Positions 7,670-14,458 of a DNA stretch of 20,159 nucleotides are shown one piece after another. The DNA is from Aliicoccus persicus_A (lineage in GTDB: Bacteria > Bacillota > Bacilli > Staphylococcales > Salinicoccaceae): contig DYYI01000110.1 of the NCBI GenBank assembly GCA_020741755.1, forward strand, positions 1-20,159, given 5' to 3'. The position numbers were made by a program, and so were the translations under genes. The stretch's first letter is position 1. Each line of letters begins with the position of its first letter. The notes beneath the pieces are model-generated. The model was not told the origin of the DNA. It searched no databases and saw only the letters and a list, made by a program, of their open reading frames with translations.

Positions 7670-8468
7670 TGCTACTTCAGGCATGAAAAAAGGGTGAAGT
7701 AGCGGCTTTTTGTTTTTACTGCTACTTCAGACTGAAAAATGGTGGTGAAGTAGCAGCTTGTTGTTCCCTGCCAATTCAAGCCGAAAAAGTGAGTTGAATT
7801 GGCAGCTTTTTGTATTTCCTGCCAATTCAGGGCTGAAAAGGACTTTGAATTGGCAGCATTTAAAATTCCCTGCCAATTCAGGGCTGAAAAGGACTTTGAA
7901 TTGGCAGCTTTTGAAATTCTCTGCCAATTCAAGGGTGAAAAATACTTTGAATTGGCAGCTTACATATTCATCGCTACTTCAGATAAAAAATCAGGCTTGA
8001 AGTAGCGACTATTTGAACTTATCACTAACTCAGGCCAAGAATTAGCTTTGAAGTAGCGACTATTTGGACTTATCGCTAACTCAGGCCAAGAATTAGCTTT
8101 GAAGTAGCGACCATTTGGATTTATCGCTAACTCAGGCCGAGAATTAGCTTTGAGTTAGCGAGGTTGAGAGTCTCGTGCTTACTCAGACCAAATAAGTGAG
8201 GTGAGTAAGCATGGAATCTCGTCTCGTGCTTACTCAGACAAAAAATATGAGGTGAGTAAGCACGGAATGTCGTCTCGTGCTCACTCAGATCAAAAAAGTG
8301 CGATGAGTAAGCATGGAATCTCGTCTTGTGCTCACTCAGACCAAAAAAGTGCGGTGAGTAAGCATGGAATGTCGTCTCGTGGTAACTCAGGTAGAAAAAG
8401 CGGCGTGAGTTACCACGATTTGGGATTTCATGATAACTCAGATCAAAAAGCGGGGTGAGTAAGCACGG
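7670..8468. repeat. Tandem hairpin array of about 16 units, period 49-51 bp (array 2)
   Basis: Units start with the left arm at 7670, 7720, 7769, 7820, 7871, 7922, 7972 and then every 51 bp from 8024 to 8432. Each unit is a left arm of 9-11 bp, an A-rich loop of about 14-17 nt, a right arm complementary to the left, and a spacer of about 15 nt. Arm pairs change along the array: GCTACTTCA/TGAAGTAGC, then TGCCAATTCA/TGAATTGGCA, then CGCTAACTCA/TGAGTTAGCG, then GTGCTTACTCA/TGAGTAAGCA, then GTGGTAACTCA/GTGAGTTACCAC. A few units have arms of two types. The array fills the gap between the convergent clpB and ehuA genes. Because 51 is divisible by 3, it holds accidental open frames with a 17-residue repeat on both strands; they have no credible ribosome sites and are not called as genes. 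Confidence 0.92.
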
Positions 8469-8489
8469 ACCCCCAACCTCAATCAAAAA

Positions 8490-8526
8490 CTATACAAAAA
8501 TCCCCACACAAACGCGTTGTGTGGGG
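8490..8526 (-). terminator. Terminator of the ehu operon
   Basis: Minus strand: perfect 10-bp stem CCCCACACAA / TTGTGTGGGG with a 5-nt loop, followed by ATTTTTG. It lies 22 bp after the ehuA stop codon. Confidence 0.9.
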
Positions 8527-8548
8527 CAACCATACAAAATCCAATTCC

Positions 8549-9400
8549 TTAATCCGCTCTGAATCGTTTCAAGAAGTCTTGTAATCTCGGGTTCTCTGAA
8601 TGTTCAATGACTTCTGATGCAGAACCACTCTCGGCAATCTTACCGCCATCTAAAAATAGGACGCGGTCCGCGATTTCTAAGGCGAAGTCCATCTCATGTG
8701 TTACCATAACCATCGCCATTTCTTCAGTCTTAGCTAAGTCACGGATAACTTCAAGCACCTCACCGACTAATTCTGGGTCAAGTGCAGATGTCACTTCGTC
8801 AAATAGCATGATTTTCGGTTTCATCACAAGCGCGCGTGCCATTGCAACACGCTGCTTTTGTCCACCAGATAAACTTGATGGATACATATCAAGCTTGTCG
8901 CCTAATCCGACGCGCGAGAGCATCTCTTTAGAAAGCTCTACTGCTTCATTTTTAGGCATCTTGCGAACGCTCGTTAAAGGCATCACGCAGTTATTCAAAA
9001 TTGTTTTATGTGGAAACAAGTTAAAGTGTTGGAACACCATGCCGATATCATCACGTATGCCGTGGAGGTGTTTATCGGAAGCGCGCACCATTTCACCATT
9101 GCCTTTTTCCATCTTCCATAAGTTTTCGCCATCGACAATAATGTCGCCTTCAGTCGGTTCTTCAAGCGTCATCAACATGCGGATAATCGTCGTCTTACCA
9201 GACCCAGATGGTCCAATAATTGCAATTTTCTCCGATGGATAAATATCTAAGTCAATCCCTTTTAGTACATGCACATCGCCAAATGATTTGTGCACATCTT
9301 TGTAACTGACAATGGGATCAGCGTTGTAATCTACTTCTTGTTCTACAACTTCTTCATCTGTCTGATCCTGTGTTGTCATTTCTTCTTCTCTAGTGGCCAT
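8549..9400 (-). CDS. ehuA: Ectoine/amino-acid-type ABC importer, ATP-binding protein (EhuA-like)
   Basis: A 283-aa ATPase of the polar-amino-acid/GlnQ class that powers the importer encoded by the same operon. Walker A GPSGSGKT is at 63-70, followed by the Q-loop (VFQHFNLFPH), the ABC signature LSGGQKQR, Walker B IMLFDEVTSALD and the H-loop VTHEMDFA. The first 28 residues are an acidic, non-conserved extension (EEEMTTQDQTDEEVVEQEVD) before the domain begins. The ATG at 9400 overlaps the ehuD stop (TAATG), which implies translational coupling; a second ATG seven codons in, with a purine-rich lead, is also possible and would shorten the extension. Specificity is taken from the operon's binding protein, so the Ehu name is inferred and the ATPase class is certain. 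Confidence 0.85.
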   Translation of the reverse strand: MATREEEMTTQDQTDEEVVEQEVDYNADPIVSYKDVHKSFGDVHVLKGIDLDIYPSEKIAIIGPSGSGKTTIIRMLMTLEEPTEGDIIVDGENLWKMEKGNGEMVRASDKHLHGIRDDIGMVFQHFNLFPHKTILNNCVMPLTSVRKMPKNEAVELSKEMLSRVGLGDKLDMYPSSLSGGQKQRVAMARALVMKPKIMLFDEVTSALDPELVGEVLEVIRDLAKTEEMAMVMVTHEMDFALEIADRVLFLDGGKIAESGSASEVIEHSENPRLQDFLKRFRAD

Positions 9401-10179
9401 TATACTTCAACCCTTTCTCTAGCTTTTTTCAGTGACGGATCTTTCTGTTTAATCTTGTCTTCCAACCAGCGAATTAGCAGTGCTGTTGGATAACTCATAA
9501 CAAGGAATAAGAGCGCTGCAATCGTTAGAGGCTCTAGATAAGACCAGTTTTGTGAACCGAAGTTTCTTGCAATCTGTAAAATACCGAGTACACCGATAGT
9601 CGCAGCCAATGGTACTTCTTTAAATAAGATAATCAAGTAGTTACCAAGCATTGGTATCGTTGGTGGTATTGCTTGTGGCAAGATAATTTTCGTCCACTTA
9701 TCAAACTTCGTCATATTGAGTGCAATCGATGCTTCTGTTTGCCCCTTCGGCACACTTTCAATTCCCGAACGATAAACTTCAGCAATATATGTGGAGAAGT
9801 GTACGCCGAGTGCGATTAAACCTGCCATAAATGGTGTGAAACTCAAATCGACAAATTGCAACATCGGCAAGCCGTAATACACGAAAAAGATTTGAATTAA
9901 CGGTGGTGTAGAACGGATAAATTCTCTAATCCAATAGAATATCAAGTTTACAAATCGAAATGGCGTGCTTTCAAGTAATAACCAAAAGAACCCTAAAACT
10001 AACGAGAGTGCGAAAGTGGTTACTGTAAGTAACAAGGTAATTTGTATACCTTGTGCAACGATTGGCAATGCTTCCATAAATGTTTCATTCGACCAATATG
10101 TCAAATCTATCGGCGTGTATTCATTGATGAAATTCTCTAACCAACCGACTTCACCCAATGTCAAAAAGTCTTTGCTCAT
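9400..10179 (-). CDS. ehuD: ABC importer permease of the His/Glu/Gln/Ehu type (EhuD-like)
   Basis: A 259-aa inner-membrane permease. It opens with about 45 mainly soluble residues, then about five membrane segments. The cytoplasmic coupling loop EAA motif is seen as ASIALNMTKFDKWTKIILPQAIP around residue 165. The FIRSTPPLIQIFFVYYGLP block is characteristic of the HisM/GlnP permease family. It pairs with EhuC to form the channel. The start at 10179 has AAGGAG eight or so bases upstream and overlaps the ehuC stop as TAATG; its own stop overlaps ehuA in the same way. Such tight spacing suggests equal production of permease and ATPase subunits. Confidence 0.87.
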   Translation of the reverse strand: MSKDFLTLGEVGWLENFINEYTPIDLTYWSNETFMEALPIVAQGIQITLLLTVTTFALSLVLGFFWLLLESTPFRFVNLIFYWIREFIRSTPPLIQIFFVYYGLPMLQFVDLSFTPFMAGLIALGVHFSTYIAEVYRSGIESVPKGQTEASIALNMTKFDKWTKIILPQAIPPTIPMLGNYLIILFKEVPLAATIGVLGILQIARNFGSQNWSYLEPLTIAALLFLVMSYPTALLIRWLEDKIKQKDPSLKKARERVEV

Positions 10180-10841
10180 TAAGTTGCAGCTCCTTTCTTC
10201 GCAATCTTCTCACCTTTTTTAGAGAGATAGATTAAAGGTAATGCAATGATGAAGTAAATAATTAACAAGATAAAGTAAACCATTGCACCTTCTGACAGAT
10301 TCGATGATCGGTATACGTCACCAAAGTATAAAATATCTGTGACACCGATGAGTGAAACGAGAGAAGTACCTTTTAGTATTTGTATAGAATAGTTACCAAA
10401 CTCAGGTAACATGAGTCGGAGTGCTTGGGGTAATATAACGAGTCTCATGCGCTGGAATCGCGTCATGTTTAATGCTGTACTCGCTTCAGTTTGACCTTTA
10501 TCTACTGAGATGACTGAAGTTCTTACAACTTCAGAAAGGTACGCACCGTAGTTTAATCCGATAGCAATGACACCGATCCACCAGGCAGATGCAATATTTA
10601 TGCCGAGCAACATCGGAATTGCGTATTGGAGCCAGAACAATTGAACGATGAGTGATGTACCTCTAAAGAATTCAACATAAACGGCCGTGATACCACGGAT
10701 AATAGTAATATTAGACAAACGACATAGCCCTGCAACAAATGCCATGACATAAGAAAAGGCTGCCGCTGCTAAAAAGATCGAAGTCGTTACGCCAAAACCT
10801 TGAATGACGTACCGAATGATATCTGGTACAGACTCAAACAT
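10179..10841 (-). CDS. ehuC: ABC importer permease of the His/Glu/Gln/Ehu type (EhuC-like)
   Basis: A 220-aa inner-membrane permease with about five membrane segments and the family's typical length. The block VEFFRGTSLIVQLFWLQYAIP and the coupling-loop EAA motif ASTALNMTRFQRMRLVILPQAL are both present, matching those of the neighbouring ehuD product closely enough to suggest an ancient duplication. It forms the other half of the transmembrane channel. The ATG at 10841 has AAAGGAG nearby. It follows ehuB after a 107-bp gap that contains a hairpin, and is coupled to ehuD through a TAATG overlap. Confidence 0.87.
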   Translation of the reverse strand: MFESVPDIIRYVIQGFGVTTSIFLAAAAFSYVMAFVAGLCRLSNITIIRGITAVYVEFFRGTSLIVQLFWLQYAIPMLLGINIASAWWIGVIAIGLNYGAYLSEVVRTSVISVDKGQTEASTALNMTRFQRMRLVILPQALRLMLPEFGNYSIQILKGTSLVSLIGVTDILYFGDVYRSSNLSEGAMVYFILLIIYFIIALPLIYLSKKGEKIAKKGAAT

Positions 10842-10865
10842 AAATTCTCTCCTTTCAAAAAATGA

Positions 10866-10902
10866 ATAGCCCAGTATATCCTAAAGGAAGTGACTGGGCT
10901 AT
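10866..10902 (-). terminator. Hairpin between ehuB and ehuC, possible leaky terminator or mRNA stabiliser
   Basis: Perfect 10-bp stem ATAGCCCAGT / ACTGGGCTAT with a 17-nt loop. On the minus strand it is followed by TCATTTTTTG and then the ehuC ribosome site. Its place after the binding-protein gene fits the common design in which more binding protein is made than permease. Confidence 0.65.
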
Positions 10903-10948
10903 AGTATAAAACATAGAAGTATATTTCAATTTAAGCGCTTATAGGAAT

Positions 10949-12220
10949 TTATGCTGCGTCTTCCTCATCTGCTTCTTCTTCATCTACTTCTTCTTCTTCA
11001 ACTGCCTCTTCTTCATCTGTGTTTGCATCTTCAGCATCTTCTTCTGTATCTTCTTCAGAATCAGATTCTTCTTCAGCTGGAGCACACAGTTCATCTACTG
11101 AAATTTCACCAACTTCAACTCTGTTTGCTTCAGCAGTGAAACCTTCAGCGTTATCAAGGATTTCATCGATTGTACCATCTTCGATTAATACCTCAAGTGC
11201 TTCATTATATGCATCTCTTAATTCCTCATCATCAAGTGCGAATGCAACAGCACCATAACTTGGAATACCAACGATGTCTGGTTGTTCGAATTCTTCAACG
11301 ATTTCAACTTCATCGCTACCTAATGATTCGTAAGCCGCTCTTAATGTATTTTCTGTTGCAGCAGTAACGTCAGCATTACCTGATTGAACTGCAGCAAGCT
11401 GTCCTGGAATGTCAGCAACTGATAATACTTGATTGTCAATGTCCACGCCTTCTTGCTCTAAGAAGTCAAACTGCGTTGTACCTGACATCAGTGCAACTGT
11501 GATATCTGGATTATCAGCGATATCAGCATAGCTGTAAATTTCTTCAGGGTTACCTTCAGCAACAACTAAACCTTCACCGTACTGCATCTCTGGATTTGCG
11601 AACAATGCTGTTTCACAACGGTCAGGTAAGATAGCCATACCTGCTGTGATCGCATCATATTGACCTGCTTGTACACCTGGGATTAATTCTGCCCAGTCTG
11701 TTAAGCGGCCTTCCATTTCAGTGATACCCATCTCTTCGAATACTGCAGTCGCAATATCTATTGCTGCACCTTGTAATTCACCAGAATCAGTATCCATGTA
11801 TGCATATGGTGGTTCATTAGAGAAACCAACGGAAATACCGTTTTCTTGTAACTCTTGAACACGTTCACTTACTTCACCATCATCGCCATTTTCGGCTGTA
11901 TCAGCGTCTTCATCTTCTTCAGTTGATTCTTCGTCAGAATCTTCCGCATCTGCATCTTCTTCAGACTCTTCGTCATCAGTTGATTCTTCGTCAGTCGATT
12001 CCTCATCCTCAGCAGATTCCTCGTCTTCGGTCGATTCTTCATCGTCAGTTGATTCTTCAGAATCTTCTTCCTCTGCTGTTTCTTCCTCATCTACGACCTC
12101 TTCTGTTTCAACATCTTCTTCATTATCTCCATTTTCAGCATCGTCTGCCTCATCGGCACAAGCACCGAGTAATAAAACTGCTGATAATGAACTTAACGAA
12201 AGTATCTTATATAAAGACAC
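10949..12220 (-). CDS. ehuB: Ectoine/hydroxyectoine-type substrate-binding lipoprotein (EhuB-like) with long acidic linkers
   Basis: A 423-aa predicted lipoprotein that would capture the solute outside the membrane and hand it to EhuCD. A signal peptide ends in LLLGAC, with the lipid-modified Cys21. Residues about 22-118 are an acidic low-complexity linker made of repeats such as EESTDDEESTEDEES. The solute-binding domain runs from about 119 to 380. It includes GFSNEPPYAY, DWAELIPGVQAGQYDAITAGM, ILPDRC and a closing GFTAEANRVEVGEISVDELCA, all of which resemble EhuB of the ectoine system more than general amino-acid binders. A second acidic tail of about 43 residues follows. The start is GTG at 12220, with AGGAGG eight bases upstream. 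Ectoine specificity is inferred from these blocks and from gene order; another zwitterion or amino acid is possible. Confidence 0.82.
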   Translation of the reverse strand: MSLYKILSLSSLSAVLLLGACADEADDAENGDNEEDVETEEVVDEEETAEEEDSEESTDDEESTEDEESAEDEESTDEESTDDEESEEDADAEDSDEESTEEDEDADTAENGDDGEVSERVQELQENGISVGFSNEPPYAYMDTDSGELQGAAIDIATAVFEEMGITEMEGRLTDWAELIPGVQAGQYDAITAGMAILPDRCETALFANPEMQYGEGLVVAEGNPEEIYSYADIADNPDITVALMSGTTQFDFLEQEGVDIDNQVLSVADIPGQLAAVQSGNADVTAATENTLRAAYESLGSDEVEIVEEFEQPDIVGIPSYGAVAFALDDEELRDAYNEALEVLIEDGTIDEILDNAEGFTAEANRVEVGEISVDELCAPAEEESDSEEDTEEDAEDANTDEEEAVEEEEVDEEEADEEDAA

Positions 12221-12263
12221 TTTACCAACCTCCTATAAAATAGTTATATATAATGCGTACCCT

Positions 12264-12293
12264 ATGATACATGAGATAATCATAAAATGGCAA
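12264..12293 (-). promoter_or_regulatory. Candidate ehuB promoter
   Basis: Minus strand: TTGCCA, an 18-bp spacer, then TATCAT. Each hexamer matches five of six bases. It lies about 44 bp before the GTG start. No clear terminator separates glpK from ehuB, so some read-through from glpK is also possible. Confidence 0.6.
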
Positions 12294-12350
12294 ATTAATT
12301 AAAAATTCATGAAAAATGTATATTTAAAGATGTGATTGAAAGTTGCTCTA

Positions 12351-13841
12351 TCAAAAGGCCTGTGTGGCTTTGACGGCTTTTTTCCAACCCTGATAAAGTT
12401 CGTCACGAATTTCTTTATTCATTCTAGAATTGTAAGTTTTTGCCACCTTAACGTTCGAGAGCAAGGCATCTTTTGATGACCAGTAGCCAACAGCGAGACC
12501 TGCGAGATATGCCGCACCGAGCGCAGTCGTTTCATTTATTGCCGCGCGTTTGACAGAAACATCAAGAATATCTGCTTGGAATTGCATTAAAAACGCATTG
12601 TCACTAGCGCCACCATCTACTTTTAACGATCTAATGTCTGTGCTAGCATCCTTTACCATTGCATCCAACACGTCACGCGTTTGATAAGCTATCGCTTCTA
12701 ATGTCGCTCGGATGATGTGCGCTTTATCTGTGCCGCGGGTTAAACCGAACATGGCACCGCGTGCTTCAGAGTCCCAATACGGTGCACCAAGGCCGGTGAA
12801 AGCTGGAACGACGTAAACACCGTTATTATCCGTCATCTTCATGGCATACTCTTCACTCATGTGTGCGTCGCTAAAGAAGCGAAGGCCATCGCGCAACCAT
12901 TGTACAGCACTGCCCGTAACAAATATTGAACCCTCTAGTGCGTACGTTACTTGACCATCGATATTACATGCGATTGTTGTGATCAAACCGTTGTTGCTTT
13001 TAACAGGTGTCTCACCTGTATTCATCAGCATAAAGTTTCCGGTGCCATATGTGTTTTTAACGTCACCCTTATTCAAACACAGTTGTCCAAAGAGCGCGGC
13101 TTGTTGATCGCCAGCGACACCTGCAATCGGTAATGCGCGACCAAAGAATAACTGCGGTGCGATGTGACCATATACTTCACTTGAAGTGCTCACTTCAGGT
13201 AACAGTGCGGCTGGAATGTTGTAAATTTCGAGGAGTTCTTTATCCCATTCGAGTGTATGAATGTTATACATTAACGTACGACTCGCGTTTGTCATATCAG
13301 TTGCATGCACTTCGCCCTCTGTCAGTTTCCACATTAGCCACGTATCGATTGTGCCAAAGAGTAGCTCACCATTTTCGGCACGCGTGCGCGCACCTTCGAC
13401 ATGATCTAAAATATACTGCACCTTCGTTGCTGAGAAGTAGGGGTCAATGAGTAGTCCCGTTTTTTCACGAATCAACGCATCGTGTCCATCCGCTCTTAAT
13501 TGTGCACAATATGATTCCGTTTGGCGCGACTGCCAAACGATGGCATTATGTATTGGTTGGCCCGTTTTTTTGTCCCAGATTACCGTTGTCTCGCGTTGAT
13601 TTGTAATACCAAGCGCAGCAACTGCAAGCGGATCGATGTTTTTATCAGCAAGTACACCAGTCATCACACTGAGTACTGAACTCCAAATCTCGATTGGATT
13701 ATGTTCAACGGCACCGGACTCAGGGAAGTGCTGTTCAATTTCCTTTTGATTGATACCGATGATTTGGCTGTTGTTATCGAATAGAATCGCACGTGTACTC
13801 GTCGTGCCCTGATCGATGACCATAATATATTTTTCAGTCAT
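12351..13841 (-). CDS. glpK: Glycerol kinase
   Basis: A 496-aa cytosolic FGGY-family kinase that phosphorylates glycerol to glycerol-3-phosphate with ATP. Seen: the N-terminal phosphate loop DQGTTSTRAI (10-19), the glycerol-contact region NQRETTVIWD (81-90), GDQQAALFGQ, the YGTGNFMLMNTG block, and the C-terminal GGASDNAFLMQFQADIL. The start at 13841 has TAGGAG upstream and gives the family's usual length; a longer frame to 13910 would add 23 unrelated residues over the promoter. The loop before PIAGVAGDQQ reads APQLFFGRAL, so Leu231 sits where B. subtilis, enterococcal and S. aureus enzymes have the histidine phosphorylated by HPr. No glpF or glpD is adjacent. Confidence 0.95.
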   Translation of the reverse strand: MTEKYIMVIDQGTTSTRAILFDNNSQIIGINQKEIEQHFPESGAVEHNPIEIWSSVLSVMTGVLADKNIDPLAVAALGITNQRETTVIWDKKTGQPIHNAIVWQSRQTESYCAQLRADGHDALIREKTGLLIDPYFSATKVQYILDHVEGARTRAENGELLFGTIDTWLMWKLTEGEVHATDMTNASRTLMYNIHTLEWDKELLEIYNIPAALLPEVSTSSEVYGHIAPQLFFGRALPIAGVAGDQQAALFGQLCLNKGDVKNTYGTGNFMLMNTGETPVKSNNGLITTIACNIDGQVTYALEGSIFVTGSAVQWLRDGLRFFSDAHMSEEYAMKMTDNNGVYVVPAFTGLGAPYWDSEARGAMFGLTRGTDKAHIIRATLEAIAYQTRDVLDAMVKDASTDIRSLKVDGGASDNAFLMQFQADILDVSVKRAAINETTALGAAYLAGLAVGYWSSKDALLSNVKVAKTYNSRMNKEIRDELYQGWKKAVKATQAF

Positions 13842-13871
13842 ATTTACAACTCCTAAAATACAGTTTCTTCT

Positions 13872-13877
13872 ATTATA
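13872..13877 (-). promoter_or_regulatory. glpK -10 element
   Basis: Minus strand: a perfect TATAAT about 30 bp before the glpK start. The -35 zone falls in the T tract of the upstream terminator and is poor. The leader is too short to hold a GlpP-type antiterminator structure. Confidence 0.5.
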
Positions 13878-13894
13878 AATGTATTTAGGCAAAT

Positions 13895-13924
13895 AAAAAA
13901 ACAGGCACATAAATATGCCTGTTT
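13895..13924 (-). terminator. Terminator of the DUF2929 gene
   Basis: Minus strand: stem AAACAGGCA / TGCCTGTTT around a TATTTATG loop, continuing into TTTTATT. It starts two bases after the stop codon. Confidence 0.85.
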
Positions 13925-13926
13925 CA

Positions 13927-14109
13927 TTATTTTGCTTCGTCTGGATTTTTGAGCATTAAATCCAATATGTACATTGTCAGTGTAATGAGCACAGCGAGAA
14001 TGATTCCTAACTCAAAGTAAAATGTGCCGCCACCTTGTAAACTGTTTAAGATAAAGTTCACCATTTGCGTTAACATTAACGCCCAGATAAACGTTACGAT
14101 GTATTTCAT
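13927..14109 (-). CDS. Small membrane protein, DUF2929 (YjzD-like)
   Basis: A 60-aa protein with two predicted membrane segments (about 5-20 and 33-51) and a short charged C-terminus NPDEAK. The pattern MKYIVTFIWALMLTQMVNFILNS then a glycine-rich turn matches the DUF2929 family, of which B. subtilis YjzD is a member. The function is unknown. A strong GGAGGC site lies about nine bases before the ATG. In Bacillus and Staphylococcus this family usually sits next to the fatty-acid genes fabH-fabF and near opp genes; here opp is next door but no fab genes are present. Confidence 0.8.
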   Translation of the reverse strand: MKYIVTFIWALMLTQMVNFILNSLQGGGTFYFELGIILAVLITLTMYILDLMLKNPDEAK

Positions 14110-14147
14110 GTGACAATTGCCTCCACTCAGTTATTTCTATTACAACT

Positions 14148-14156
14148 ATTTTAACA
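14148..14156 (-). promoter_or_regulatory. Extended -10 for the DUF2929 gene
   Basis: Minus strand TGT-TAAAAT, about 40 bp before the start codon. No good -35 is visible, which is usual for extended -10 promoters. Confidence 0.4.
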
Positions 14157-14209
14157 CAAATAGCAACATTAAATATATTAATAATCTAAAAAAATTAATT
14201 GAAATTATA

Positions 14210-14224
14210 TTGTAATCGCTTACA
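14210..14224 (+). promoter_or_regulatory. CcpA binding site (cre)
   Basis: TTGTAATCGCTTACA matches the consensus WTGNAANCGNWWNCA at every position. It overlaps the -35 of the candidate opp promoter, a position where bound CcpA would block RNA polymerase, so catabolite repression of the peptide importer is likely. Confidence 0.8.
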
Positions 14225-14238
14225 GATTCATTTATAGT
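14210..14238 (+). promoter_or_regulatory. Candidate main promoter of the opp operon
   Basis: TTGTAA at 14210-14215, a 17-bp spacer, TATAGT at 14233-14238. Transcription from here would give an untranslated leader of about 215 nt containing a small dyad (GATGATT / AATCATC, 14247-14269). Confidence 0.6.
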
Positions 14239-14289
14239 AGTTTAGTGATGATTATTGGATAAAATCATCGTTTTCCAAACATTGTAAAT

Positions 14290-14354
14290 TTGTTCCGCCG
14301 AATTCTGACAATTATAAAATATAGTTTGCATTTGAAATATCTAGGCATTAAAAT
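14290..14354 (+). promoter_or_regulatory. Possible secondary opp promoters with a CodY-like site
   Basis: Two more hexamer pairs with 17-bp spacing lie here: TTGTTC/TATAAA (14290-14318) and TTGCAT/TAAAAT (14326-14354). In the first, TTCTGACAATT (14303-14313) resembles the right part of the CodY box but the left part does not match. The word GTTTGCA occurs at 14324, 14375 and 14420. Apart from these, the 14110-14458 gap holds no gene that I can see. Confidence 0.3.
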
Positions 14355-14458
14355 GGTTCTATGCTATAGAATACGTTTGCAATCATGATGTTGAAATATT
14401 GTCAATATATATTCGCGAAGTTTGCATTGTATAGTATTAGAAAGAATAGGTGATGGGA

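Noticed and set aside
7670..8468. CRISPR array
   Set aside because: The whole unit is conserved, with gradual drift and no unique spacers, and no cas genes are present. The same reasoning excludes the 41-bp arrays.
7672..8486. Open frames over array 2 on both strands that encode 17-residue repeats (for example NWQGILNAANSKSFSAL)
   Set aside because: The 51-bp unit is 17 codons long, so any stop-free frame stays open by arithmetic. Frames are open on both strands at once, none has a good ribosome site, and changes follow hairpin pairing rather than codon position.
10951..12243. Leucine/histidine- and lysine-rich open frames overlapping ehuB
   Set aside because: They are shadows of the acidic GAA/GAT-rich codons of ehuB; no ribosome sites and extreme low complexity.
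12294..12350. Terminator between glpK and ehuB
   Set aside because: Only a short ATTTTTCATGAATTTTT-like sequence is present; no GC-containing stem with a T run could be found.
13842..13910. 23-residue N-terminal extension of GlpK
   Set aside because: It covers the TATAAT element and part of the upstream terminator, has no ribosome site, and GlpK proteins normally begin a few residues before the DQGTTSTRA motif.
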